From Haliotis asinina (Eukaryota; Mollusca; Gastropoda; Lepetellida; Haliotidae), in the NCBI RefSeq assembly GCF_037392515.1, contig NC_090281.1, forward strand, positions 48,212,645 through 48,276,644: 64,000 bases of DNA, in the 5' to 3' direction. How positions within the stretch are numbered: position 1 is the first letter of the stretch; every line of letters begins with the position of its first letter. A program made the translations under genes and the position numbers. The notes under the pieces are model-generated. The model had not been told where the DNA came from. It did not search any database and saw nothing but the letters and a program-made list of their open reading frames with translations. Shown here piece by piece: positions 1 to 13,500 of the stretch.

Positions 1-1400
1 TTTAGACGAGTCTATATCACATTTCGCTGGGTATTCATAAAATCAAAAGGCCAATTTGAAAAAAAGAAATATTGGAATCATTTTTTTTTAATTTTACATT
101 TCCTTTTCATTTCAACATTTTCCTGTCCCTGTTTAATCTTGCGGCAGGATATTGCCGATCTGATCTAATTCAGCTGTAAATCACATTCGGTACTAGCTGC
201 TTGAATAACACAAGATACGGTGCTAAAGTAGTGTAACAAATATAACTGTTAACTCCACAGACTGCGACATGTTAAGTATTGCAGTAGTGCATAGAATGGG
301 GCGTTACGCTAGCTGATGGACACAATCGGACATTGCCCAATGCTCCATTCACAAAATGGATAATTATTGTAAATGCATTTAGGTTGGATTCTTCCCCCGA
401 ATATTTAGATTTTATATGCTAAAATGAAATTACGAAACAAGTTTAGACATAAAATGAGATCGACAAAGCACTGCAACTTGTAGACGAAACGACTCTCACA
501 TCATTTTACACATTCCAATATTTAGTTTTATACTAAGCATAAAATGTGATTGAGAAAGCATTGCAACTTGTAGACGAAATGACTCTCACATCAGTTTACA
601 CACTCCAAGTTTTAGTTTTTAACTAGGCCGAGACAGGAAGACTCCAACAAACACTAGGGCATTGGTACCGTTTGATAGATGACCGACATGTATTAGATTT
701 AATTCAAAGTTGGTGAGAATTAATGGGTGAATAATTGGTAATACCGAAATCCTGTTGTATGGTGAAATTAGAGGTTACACAGTGTGCAGCGAAAAACTCG
801 TAGTGCTTCCGATAAACATCCGGTTTGGCATGAACAAAGTTAATACAATATGGAAACTGGAATAATACAGTCTGGAACTGGAGAGGGTACTAGCTAGTGT
901 TTCGGTATGTAGTGATGTTTTAAGGTTTGAAAATATACTGTTAATGAATGAAAAGTATTTTTCCAAATACCTTCAGTTGTTGAACTGTATACGTATTTGT
1001 AGTCATTCAGCGTGTCAGTTCTACTCACGGGTTCGAAGATTAAAGGGTGTATATGAAACACCGTAGGCGACACGGAACAATTCAGAAGACCATGGACATG
1101 TATAGCCGTGTTTTCTTATGTTCCTTCAAAGAATTGTATGAAAGGCATGCGTCAAGCCGCCACGGAGCTAGAGTATTGCTGAGAGCGACGTGAAATAACA
1201 AACAAACAAGCGCCCAAGCTTATGAAACGGAAACAAGCCATTCTGTAAGGCCCTCCAATACGTCTTAACGAAAAACCGAAATAAAGCGTGGCGTAAGAGA
1301 ATTATGCTTAACCGCGTTCTCTCGAGATTATAGTAGCATATTTTAACAAGAAATAATATAGGTGACGTTTGCATAAACTGATCCCACCCCCGCGCTTTCT
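1..1400. other. Upstream flank of gene A, no gene seen
   Basis: AT-rich non-coding sequence. Short stop-free stretches occur on both strands but none has a recognisable domain or splice context. A weak local repeat of about 120 bp is visible: the segments near 426-520 and 536-615 share wording around 'aaaatg.gat.gacaaagca' and 'ttgtagacgaaa'. The core promoter of gene A lies just downstream. Confidence 0.5.
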
Positions 1401-1416
1401 CTCGGTACTAAAGGTC

Positions 1417-1423
1417 TATATAA
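1417..1423 (+). promoter_or_regulatory. TATA box of WAP gene A
   Basis: TATATAA lies 77 bp upstream of the gene A start codon. The same block is found upstream of the paralog gene B, on the other strand at 27389-27395. In both genes it is followed by AGATG and then GATGTCCGT. This conservation in two paralogs supports a real core promoter, with transcription expected to start about 25-30 bp downstream, near 1445-1455. Confidence 0.75.
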
Positions 1424-1499
1424 GATGATGGTAGATGTCCGTTCTTCACTCTGACCACTGGAGAGGGAGCTGAAGAATTATTCGACTTAAGGCTGCGCG

Positions 1500-1538
1500 A
1501 TGGTCACGTGGTACAACAACTTCGCTCTGGGACTCGTG
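1500..1538 (+). CDS. Gene A exon 1 (start codon and signal-peptide start)
   Basis: ATG GTC ACG TGG encodes MVTWYNNFALGLV and is followed by a strong donor, GTG|GTAAGA. This start was chosen because the same exon, donor and upstream TATA block are found in gene B, which differs only by one missing Asn codon and an extra leading ATG. It ends in phase 0. Confidence 0.75.
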
Positions 1539-4500
1539 GTAAGATCTCCAACTATATACGTTCTGAGAATGTTTATTTCATGAAATTGTGTATCAATACT
1601 GTTGATGTCGTAACATAAATATTTTCAAATAATGGTCGTGGAAAACTATATTCTCACCACATTTTAAACACATGGTGTCACCACTGGCATCATCATCATT
1701 CAAATACTTTTCACAGTTTTTCCCCCTTAAGATCAAACGGACTTTGTTTCTGAGGGTAGTGAAACCTGGGTAAATCTTTTCTACAGATGTCCTATATTTA
1801 ATCTCAACTGACTCAAACTACGGCTTATAACAAAAGGTAATTTTATTAATTCCAGGTAAATTTTGCCAATGTCTTCGTAATGTTCAAGTAACACTTCGGA
1901 GGTTTATGAAGAGCTGAACTTCTGAACGATTAAACAGCAAGTTCTGGAACCTTAGCCTATCTACCCATTTACATATACATAATGTGAAATTATACTTGCC
2001 CCCAGCACTGGGACCGAACTGAGAGACTCTTAAGCACTGCACTTACGTCGTCCAATAAGTGTTCAAGTGCCAAACCTATCAACGTTGGGAGTGTACGTGT
2101 TAATTATAGGTACTGTGTAAGGTACCCCAATTTAAACTGAAAAGGTACACCTGTTTTGGGTATTATTTAACAGGTGACGTACATATTTTGAAAATAATTT
2201 TGATTTAAAAAGTACAAATATTTTGTACAAAACATTTACGGTTGGTAATTTTTTGGACAATATTAACACGCACGATGTACTATCTAACACGAACTGTAGC
2301 GCATTCCTTTGGTGCAGGCGCTGATTGGAGTTTCGGAACATACTCAATTCCTGTATCAAATCGTTTGAAATAAAGAGGATATTTCCCACAGTAGCTTTAT
2401 ATGGTACAATATTTTCGTTTGAATATGGAACGTAACACGGAGAAAAAACAGTTTCGGTATACTGACAGAGATCCCAAGTTGAGTAAGGTTTAAGAACACA
2501 AGACAAAAATTATGAATAACAACTTCTTTATTTTTTTCTATCACGACGTTTCTGGGCTAGTCTTGCTACACAAACTTCTAAATGCCTCTGGAGAATTTCA
2601 AATTGGCTTCAGGCATTATTTCCTTGTGGGCAATCAAACCCGGGTCTTTGTCGTGACGTCAAGTAGGTTTTAACAACCTGCCCACTCCGACAGAACTTAG
2701 TTACAGAGAACCATTTCGCAAGACAATAGATGGACATTCCGATGAAATTAAGACTTGACAATTCCTTTACGTCATACCTGCATGAGCAGGTGACTTTTGT
2801 GAATCGGACGACTTAGAAGAGGAACCATGTTTTGGACATTTGGACATCAAATGGCCTTCACATCTTTTGCCTTTACTGTTTAGTCGGAGATCATCCTTTT
2901 CTTATTTAGTGTACGAGTGAGTTTACTTTTACGCCCCTTTTAAAAGCACTAGGCAACCCCACCGCCGATTAAATATCGTACAGAGACAATTACTACCTGT
3001 TTATACTAGTCTGTCCTGTTCTCTTCTGCCAGGGGCGTTGGGGAAGAACAATGGTTGAAGCGTTGGGTCGTGATGGCAAAGATCATGATTCGATTCCGTA
3101 CATGAGCACAATATCTGAAGCGTGTTTCTGGTGACCCCGCCGTTATACTGCTGAAATATTGTTAAAAGCTGCGGGAAAGTAAACTCACTCACTCACTCAC
3201 TCACTCACTACGGAAACACCTTCCGAATTTATTACGTTAGGTCTTGGCGACCTTTACAGTCAGTTGTATTTCTTAACCTCGAACTATATTAGTTCATCAG
3301 AAAACTATACTTTATTACACCAAAGCCAGAATGAACTTTATTTTTTGATAAAGCATCAGACATTTAACCAGCGAAGGGAAGTATCATAATGTCAAAGCTA
3401 TACGCAGTGTCTGAAAATATCCCCGTGTATGAAGAAGAGTACATGTTTAGGCACCTTGTTTATGGTAAACCAGCAGCCATGTCGTAATACACGGCTCAAA
3501 GTGCTGCAAAATCAAACGTAATCTCTCGTTGACATAAAATATATTGTTATAATCCAATTTAGGTTATCAAGTACTCCTTTTATCTCATCAAATGTGGAAG
3601 TTTTAATCACATCATGACATTAAATTAATAACATCTTTGACTGTATCACATAATGCGTATAGCTCCTTTATTTCCTGCCATATGTAGTTTTGCTGATGTC
3701 ATACGCAAAGTGGTGCTTATTTCTATTAAAGATTATTACATATTTTCGTTTATACATGATTCCTAAAGAACAAGTGTTAAGAAAACCAGAAATCAGGGAA
3801 ACATAGTTAACATTTGAATAACAATAATATTGCTGTTTGATAGAGTCTCTTTTAAGTCTTTCCTTCTAAATAAGTAAGGCCTATCACAATCAACATGGGT
3901 TTTTATGTAACTAGTAGATTATTTACTACTTTGTGTACACATCCAAGACTGCTCCTGCTTATGGCCTTTTTATCCAAACACCCCAGTTAGCGTGAAATTA
4001 GTCAATAGTTTGATTTCGCAGGATATTTTTCATCGCGTTGTTTTTTTGGGGTTTTTTCTACTTTAAAAAGTTAAATTTCCATCTTTAATACTTTGTGACC
4101 GTAAGAGGATGTCCAAATGTATCAGAATCTGCACCAGTTGTGTTTTGCGTTGCATGAAAGCTTTAAATCTATCGAGAATAGACTTGGTTCCAATAATCAT
4201 AGAGCTAGTGAATTGTTATTCTTGTCTTTGAATCCAAACAATGTGGTCAGTATTAGCGTTAACTGTTTAGTTTCCAAGCCAGTTGGGAGGTGTTTTTTCA
4301 ATCTATATCAGCAGCACGGTGACAGTTATACAATGACTGTGTGATAGTTTCAGATGTTTCTCGACATAATGAAGAAACTGCTTGTTTAATATATCTAACT
4401 GATTTAAAACAATTCTTACTTAAAGTGTTATAGGTAACGTCAAATGAAAACTATCTCAATTTGATAGTTTGTGTCGAACACTTGCTGAAGGCATATTCCG

Positions 4501-7500
4501 TCTATATCAGTGCACTGTACAGGACGTATGTAAAAAGGGTTACGCATGAGTATTGTTGAACAGGTTGAACAAGCCGTCAATACTTAGTCTATCTAAATAT
4601 AAACCTTTCCAACCCATCGGGATCACGCGAAACAAAACCCTTGCTACGCGCAAGGATAGGAAGTGTAAACGTTAAGAAACGTTTCAAGGACAGACTCTCT
4701 ATTACCTCCCCTATAGCTAAACACAACGTGTGATATACACGTGCACAAGGCAGTACCCCCATATACGTGCATGGGGGTCCCTTTCTTGATTTGGACGTTT
4801 TTCAGGAAGGTCGAGAAATCACTTAGAACATTAATTTTGACACTCATCTTGCATCACACATTTGTTAGCGTTTGCTTCTAGTCGTTTGTTTTAAAATGAA
4901 AATCGAATGGAAGCAAATTACACGCCATACACCAATCATCTTTCAAAAGCGACTACATTCCAAATAGATATGCTTGTAAGAAAGTGCAAATGGTGATGCA
5001 CTCTCAAAACATTCAATAATATCATATCAACATTGACCGACTCCGATAAATCTCCTAAATATGGTTAATAGTAAATAAAGAAAAATGAAGATCCCTACTT
5101 TTTAAGAGTATATTTCAAATAGAATGAAGTCATTAAGACAGTCATTAACAGTGAAACATAGAGGAAATAAAAAACTCATCTGAAAGCAATCTGTTTGCAA
5201 ATTGTGCATTCAAAGGATTGCTATTTTTGCCTCAAGTGCGGCTAACTACCATGTTAAATTCATTTCCACCATGGACACCCCAACGAATAAGCACGATAGA
5301 CTTTCCTTGGTCTTCCTCTCAAAACTCCGCCAGGATTATATAAACATTGAGGTAACGTGTAAAACATATAATCCAAAACCGAAATCGCACTATTTTCCAA
5401 AACAATTGCCTATAAACCCTCACGTGTCCGAGGGCGTTTTAACAAATATAGTATCGACCACTGTGGCTGTAATGAGCCTAAGCTGGATCTATTTTGGCAG
5501 TTAGTTTTTCCCGGCTTTAATCCAATAATGATACTGACATTTCATCCTCGAATTAACGCCATTACTTTCTCATTGACATATAATGGTTGCTTTTTGTGAA
5601 AATAAGGAGAACATAAAAGTCTTTAATCGACTACAAGCTTGATACACGTGCAAAGAGTGAGCAGATTTAATTAGATGTAAGCTAAAAACTACTCTAAGCA
5701 GAGCATAATACCACTGAACCTATCCGTGAAGATCATATTCAGAACTAGTGTTCATTAACCAAATTTAAAGTAGAAGGGGACTAACGGTGATCGAGTAGCT
5801 TGGTTGGCACCCATCCAATTTGCACAGATCGATGTTCACGATATCAATCACGGGGTAGCCTGGTCCATTGTTTACAATCCGGCGTCATATAGCGCAACAC
5901 CAGCGCAAATGATTTTTGAAATATTTAAAAAAAATTTTTGCTATGTTTCTTACATAGCAAAAAAGAATTTTAAATATTTCAAAAATCAGTTGAGCTGGTG
6001 TCATTGACTAAAAGCTGTGTATCGCCGTGAACATCTTTACCACTGGGGTCTGCAAACAAACACCGGTCATCTGATAAACGAAATAACGAAATCATTCTAA
6101 CATAATGAATAATTTTTATCGCATTTCTGAGGGGTCAGGAAGTCTGGTGTATTTCCAGGAATGGCGAGGACTAAAGCAGAAAGACGAAATCGATACCCAT
6201 AGAACACATTCACATTTTGTTCAACGGAACTCTAGTTCGCTGGGAGAATCATACCCATATTTGTTGTTTAATACCGACTTCTGGCACAAGTCAAGGAATC
6301 GGACCACCCCTAGTCTAAGTAAACTTAGCCTCTGTACATTTCGTTACACTCCACTACTGAGTCTGACAAAACCTTATGGGAGGTCGCGTCAGGTAAGCTT
6401 TGAGATTGACCAATCAGAACACAACTTACCAAATCGGGAATGTAGACATTCGTACATACCTTTTGAACTCTTTATCTCGAAAAGGTTCATACCCGAACGA
6501 TTCCAAATGCTGTTTAGCGTACGATCGCTTCTTGGTGATGCACACGGCGCACGTGACAAGGGTGAGTAAGCAGTTGCTGAAAATAGTGTTTTTGGCAATA
6601 TTCAAGAATGTCATCTTACGGAAATATTAGCAAATGGTAACCGTGTCAACAGGAACCCCAAAGCGTATATGCTGCAGGTCAAATAACTGTGATATATGCG
6701 GATGTTTGCTTGTGGAGAGATCTGTGTCAGTGACCTCAATATTTTGTAAGTCCCTCCGATCCCTAAATAGTAGCCGTTGTCCGATTGGTTAAATATATTT
6801 AATCGTCTCGCTACTGATTGGTAAGGTTACCTGACGCGATCATCTACTAGGGTTGATAGACTCAGTGGTGGAGTGTAACGAATATAACACTGAAACTTTA
6901 CTTAGTCTGGGATCACTCCATCATTTCGGATCGGACACAGCAGGGAAGATGTAGACACAAGTAGACTCCAAATGAACCAGTTCTAATTAATAGGCTATCA
7001 ATATGTTGTTTAAGGCAATATTTATGTAAAGAACAGCGGTCTAAAACAAATCACATAGGATCCAGAAAAAAGGAGAGAAAACGGGTTGAAATCAGCCGTG
7101 TAGCCCCTCTCCCTCCCTCCCGAATCCGGACTAGCGAATCCAGTGTGTGGTATAACGATCTATGACTTACGCAATACCGATAGTAGCCCCTTTTGACGAT
7201 CAATGGTTTTGAGACACATTCTAACCCGGATTTTCACGACATTTATAAGGATTAAGGGTGGTGTAGGGAGTGACCACAATAAATATTTGGTATCCTCTAT
7301 AGGACCGGAAGTAATTATATCTCATTATCATACCACTGAGTACACATTGCCCGGGGAGGGATTATGTACGAAACGTCTTTGACCTTAACGACATTAACGG
7401 TATTGACCCTAGACCTACCTGAAACTGAATATAAATATTTACTGACTGTGTGTACCGAGAGGCCCTTGCAGCTACGAGTTTACGTTGTTTTGAATATATA

Positions 7501-10500
7501 TCTTGGTCATTTATTGCCATTCGCGGAACACACGGGTTTCAGCTTATGACTGAGCCTTGTTTCATAGCGACATCTCATCCGGTGTACGACTGTCGTAAGT
7601 CTGTGTTTAAGTGTGGTAGAGAGGCACCCTTTACGCAAGACGGCGACCGCTCTGCATTCCCTTTGTTTTCCAACAATTTTCCGGACGCCATTGAACGTTC
7701 GGAGGAGGTACGACGAAAGCAGAGAAAAGGCCAACGCCAAGAACGGCTCAGACCGCACTGCAGTGGCGACCTTATTGAACGTGCTAAAATCAAACGCACA
7801 ACGGTCGCCGTCACGATTGACTGATCACGGGATAATCCACAGTCCCCCCATAAAGACGTGTCTTCGTCCATTTTCTAAGTGGCACTGTATATGTTCATAG
7901 CATGTTACCAACACAACTTCTGAGAGATACGGGAAACGGACGTAAAATATCTAGCAGCGATTGTCTTTTCTAGTGAGTTTAGTTTTACGCCGCACTCAGC
8001 AATATTCCAGCTATATGGCGGCGGTCTGTAAATAATCGAGTCTGGACCAGACAATCCAGTGATCAACAACATGAGCATCGATCTGCGCAATTGGGAACCG
8101 ATGACATGTGCCAACCAAGTCAGCGAGCCGGACCACCCGATCCCGTTAGTCGCCTCTTACGACAAGCTGAGGCTTTTATGGCAAGCATGGGTTGCTGAAG
8201 GCCTATTCAACCCCGGGACCTTCACGGGTCGATTGTCTTTTCGAAGAGCGAGAGTAAACATTGGAGCCGTAGGGGGTCCCATATACCGCAAACGTGTTAA
8301 ACATGTTTAACAAAATTTCATTGTCACTGATAGAGACTCTTGGACAAACACACACACGCACGTACACACGCACTCATATAACTGTCAAGTTTTATAAGTG
8401 GACTCGTTCGATGCTCATGTTGTTGATCACTGGATTGTCTTGGTTGAGACTCGATTACTTACAGACCGCTGCCATATAGCTGGAATATTGCTGAGTGCGG
8501 CGTAAAACTAAACTCACTCACTAAAAGTGGACTCAAGACGCCTCTGCACCTCTGCACATGGATAGGGTAGACTCAGTGCTTGTGGGCCATGAGATTGATA
8601 AAAAAAAACACTTTATAAATACTTGTGAGAATTCATGTCAGTGAAATCTTGTGACAATTCATGTCAGTGAACTCGTTTGACAATTCATGTCAGTGAAATA
8701 TGATGGGTAGTCTTAAATAGTGTTAGGGACACGCTGGTTTTGAGTTCAAGCAGCAGTGCATACCACTTCAGTGCTGCATTGAAAGCGAATGATTTTTGAG
8801 GTTTGGCACTGTCACTAGCCTTTTGTTTTATGATCTCAGCGAGCGTGAGGGCTGATACAAGGGCGGTAACTCTGCGAGGTAGTCAGTTCCGTTGCGACGT
8901 CTTGCACGTCATAACAATGATTCTACAGTCGCGATTCATGTAGCAATTTGCAGCTAATATAAACCTTTTGGTAATGGAATAATCTGATCGAAGACTTTAC
9001 TGCGAATGAACGACCTCTACACGTTCCTCACATCAAGTGTTATATCTAATTACGTTTCATGTTTCAGTGTCATCTGACTGTGATGGTCCACGGTGATGCA
9101 GGATGTGTGAGTATCGGGTTATTTTTGCACCATGAGCATCAGTCTACGCAATTGACTACGACGACGTGTCTACCAAGTGAGACAACCAAGCATGACAACC
9201 TGATCCCTTTAAAATAGCCATGGCGACGATGGGGTAGCCTAGTGGTTAATGCGTCCGTTCGTCACGCCGAAAACCTGGGTTCGATTACCCACACAGGTAC
9301 AATGTTTGTAGACCATTTCTGGTGTCTCCCGCATGATATTGCTGGAATATTGCTGAAAGCGGCATAAAACCCAGATAAATCAGCAAGCTTTTAGAAGTAT
9401 CTTAATACAAGAATAGGACGCAGAACACCAGTTCTGTGAGTTCAGGCGCTGCAAGTAGTGTCAGTGTCAATAACATCCCAATATGCTGATTAAAAATACC
9501 GATTTATAGGTCCATCAAATTGCTTTTCCCTGCCTTTCACATTTAGTCTGTTTAAAAAAAGTAAGTATGACTCTAACCACGTCAGTCAGTCAAATAGTAA
9601 ATGTATCACCGAAAGAAATCATTAAAATGTAATTTGACCATTGTGAAAATGAAGATACAAATACCCTACGTATATCGATTTTTTTCATGGCCAATTAACC
9701 GTGTAGGTGTAAGAAATAATACTATCTTCACTTACTCCTCGTCCTAGCTGGCATGGGGGCGTGTTTGTAACACGATCGACGTATATGATGTTATATTTGT
9801 GTATATTTTTACTTACCTTCATGTAAAATACTTTAATTTCATTGGTCAGTGACGCTTTGAAAGGTTACCGTATCCACTGGAAAAAATATTACCCGCTGTT
9901 ACGGTAACCGCCAAACTCTCTACCGAGAATCTGTCTCGCTAACAGTCATACGACGTCATAATATTACGCATACAGTGAACGGAGTTCGAAAACCGTTCGG
10001 TCATCTGGTTTTGAGTTCACTATGTGCACATTTATTTTACAGAATGTCACTGGTTTCTTTAAACTACGTTATACATTGAATCGTTCGCACACTCATCCTA
10101 AACATAGTTAGCCATTATCACTGTACTTTTAAGTTTGTCAGAATGTTTCACTGATTTTAAAAATCCATTTGTGAGGCAGACGCTATTCTGTTGACATGCT
10201 ATATAGTCGGTAGCTGTCTTATCGATTTCAAAAGAAAATTAAATGACATTTTGTACATTTAACATGGCGCTAAGAAAAATACGTACGTTGTGAACTTCTC
10301 CCTCGTGTAATACGGTTTGATGTATGCCTTTTGTAGCCGTTTTATACATACCGGCTCGGGTGACAAAGAGGCGCACATGAGATCGTATTGCCCTGGAGAG
10401 AAGCATACAAGTTATAATGATTATGATGGCAAACAAGAGACGTTTATTCGCCTGTGATATCTTGAGTACGGATATGATAGTTTTGACCTCAAGTTTTCAG

Positions 10501-13500
10501 TGCTTCGACTGTTTCCAGCTTTGTAATTGTTCTATCGCATTTGTTTTTCTTTGGTATATCCTGTCTTTAATAACATACTGTTTCTCGGCAGCAGCTGATG
10601 AATCTTTTCCAGTTCACAACTAGGATGGTCGAACACATACAAACACAGTGCATTTCAAAATGTAGTTCCCATACAATAATTTGTAACTGAACAATCCCAG
10701 CTTTAGTCAGTATTCAACCGAGAGGGACAATGAACACAATTAGATATCAAATAAAAAAATGGCTGCCTCTTTCACTAAGCTGAATGTTGAATATTGCCGC
10801 GGGTCACCAATGACAACCGAACTAATTTCACTTACTGCATCAGTCTTGTTTCTATGGCAATGTCCTGGCAGTGGACCTGTTTGGAGTTCGCTACGAAATC
10901 ATTGTAATGGGCTCAAATAAGAAACTGTATCTGTGTTTGATTGTTGTTTAACGCCGCACTGAGCAACATTCGAGCTATATGGCGGCAGTGTATAAACAAT
11001 CGAGTCTGGAGCAGACAATCCAGTGACCAAGAACACCAGCATTGATCTTCTCAATATGTCAGCCAAGTCAGAGAGTCTGACCACTCGTTCCCATTAGTTG
11101 TCTCAAGTATGGGCTGAAGAAGATCATTTCTAATCCGGATATTCACAACTAAACTGGATGTCCCTTATGAGTGAGTGAGTGAGTATGGTTTTACATCGCT
11201 TTTAGCAATAGTCCAGCAGTATCGAGGCAGAGAACAGTGGAACCCTGTGGGGAATCGAACAGGGATCTTCGGCGTGACTAGCGCACGCTTTAACCACTAG
11301 GCTACCCCACCGCCACATGTGGACATGTGTATATCTACTATCGGATTATCGCTGATGATTCCCGATGGATGCAAATATCCATTTAACCATACATTATGTT
11401 GTAATGTAAGCAAGTCGAGACCAGTCCATCGTTGGCTATATGACACATTCCAAAATTGTTGTGTCGAAGTTTGAGAAACGATGTATCGCACCAGAAAATG
11501 GTTACTTAGTAGGGTATACGCAGAAACTAAGTTTTGCTTAGGCTTAGATAATATGAATTGAGATGACCGTCCTCCGACGCAGCCGTGTTTAACTGTATAA
11601 GCCAGCATGTTCTCAGAATTGAGTGGCAGCCTACCTGAAGTTTGAAGTAAGAAAGCGTTTTCGAAAAAATCTATAGCAGTTGATTCCTTTTACTTTTCAC
11701 TATAAGTATATTTTTCAAAGTGTCTCCTCAAATGAGAGTGAGTGGGTTGGTTTTACGCAACTTTTAGAAACATTCCAGCAATATTACGGCTGGGGGACAC
11801 CAGAAAAGGGCTTCACACATTGTGCCCTAATGCGCCTCTGTATGAATCATAAACCATGATATTACGCATGCTCGTTTACAGCTATTATTGGTACAGATGT
11901 ATTGTATGTTACACTTGTTGTGGCTGCTGGCTGTTCAGAGTATTAATCCAAACGATGAAATAATTTATAAAAATGACAATGGTTGTGAAAAAGAAAAATT
12001 TCAAGGAACATTTTTTTTCTTTCAGACTCAAATGTGTCCGTCCGGAACACGGTGTGTGCGAACTCCAGTCACGTGCATTGAGGACAACTGCACGCACAAG
12101 TTTACCTGCGGTAAGGTTACTTGTAACTGGAAACTGGAATTTTCTTCAAAAAGTTAAAGAAGTACTGTGACTATGTGTTCCAGTCCACCATGGATTCATG
12201 GATGGGTGGATGAAGAAATGCGTAAACAAATTACATGTGTCGGAAATAACAAATTTACTGCACTCAGAAAAGTTCATGCGATATGCACGCTATCTGGACC
12301 AGACAATTCAGCGATGGACTAATGGCCATCGAACTGGAAAAATTAGATACAATGAGAGGACATATGTAAGTCCCGAAACATTCGAAGTAAATTTGAACGT
12401 ACCAGATTTTTAAAACGTAACCTATTTTCTAATTTTAAATCATGGCAAAATTTGCTTACAATCGCCAACGGCCGAAGGGGTGGTGTAAATCCAACTAGGA
12501 CTGTTAATCCCAATTATGGTGATCTACCCTCAGTTGCTGAAAAGAGTCAGCTGTCTGATAGGACCTATTTCATATATATCCAATGAGCTAAAGCTAATGA
12601 ACTCCCTGGCTCTGTCTCTGACTCTCAGTCAACGAAAGAATGGCGAGTAGTGGTTATAGGCGCCATCAGTTCAACATGTATTGGTGCTCATCGTTTGTAT
12701 GTACTGTTAAATAAACAAGAAAATATATGACAGTTAGACGCTAGGAATAAATCAGTGCTGATTTAAAACAAGAAAGCCCTGAACATTTACAATAGGAAGT
12801 CAAGGTGTCATTAGCTCTGGTTGATGTTAGTGATATCGCCATGGAAGCCAAATGGATAATGGTGAGTGAGTGATCGTGACTTGGGTTTTTACGCCGCTTT
12901 TAGCAATATTTCAGCAATATCAGGGCGAGGGACCCCAGAATTGGGCTTCACACGTTGTTCCGATGTGGGAATCGAACCCGAAACCCACCAGCTGGATACA
13001 TGCTCTCCTAATTTCTCCTGACAGAATCCGAGGACATTGGCCGAGAAGTATCATCCATCGAGCGTCGAAGTGTAGGGACGTGCCCGACGGTGCTGCCGGG
13101 AAGATCTGGGCCGTGTGTGGAGCAGTGCAGACGTGATGAGGATTGTACACGAGGCAGAAAATGTTGTTACAACGGATGTGGCCACACGTGCAGGGGAGTT
13201 CACAGACGACGTAAGTATGCTATCTCTCCCAATGGTTGATAATTATGATCACCATTTTCATTACGTGATGAAAGTTGAAACTTTTCGAAATTGAATATGG
13301 ACGGTACAGCAATGAAAGCAGACCAGGTGAAGTCATTCACCAAATCTGCCCAGAGTTGATCTTTTGTGGCGCGACTCTCTCAAAAGCCACAGCGTCGTGT
13401 ATATGTGACAGCCAATATCTGCAATCAGTCAGTGTATACAATAACTGAAATAACCAGACTCCCCATGTTCTCGGCGTCCTTGGTGTGTCACCTCCTGATC

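Larger units (their letters stand above)
1539..12025 (+). other. Intron 1 of gene A (10.5 kb)
   Basis: Begins GTAAGATC and ends in a pyrimidine-rich TTTTTTTTCTTTCAG. It holds several SINE copies and two inverted-repeat elements, which explain much of its length. The matching intron of gene B is 4.5 kb. No internal coding exon is certain; a hydrophobic candidate is at 11897-11932. Confidence 0.7.

Noticed and set aside
6105..6630. 154-codon and overlapping open frames as genes
   Set aside because: They overlap the left arm of the inverted-repeat element and resemble no known protein.
7450..7900. Overlapping open frames in a GC-richer patch as a gene
   Set aside because: Frames are open on both strands with no domain and no matching splice sites. 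They sit inside intron 1 of gene A, before a SINE-A.
7968..8310. Short open frames such as the one containing NMSIDLRNWEPMTC
   Set aside because: They are translations of SINE-A itself. The same peptide appears at other SINE-A copies, for example near 31.8 kb.
9229..9310. A tRNA gene, because A and B boxes are clear
   Set aside because: The sequence continues into the SINE-B body and tail and no full cloverleaf was seen. Similar heads occur many times in the window.
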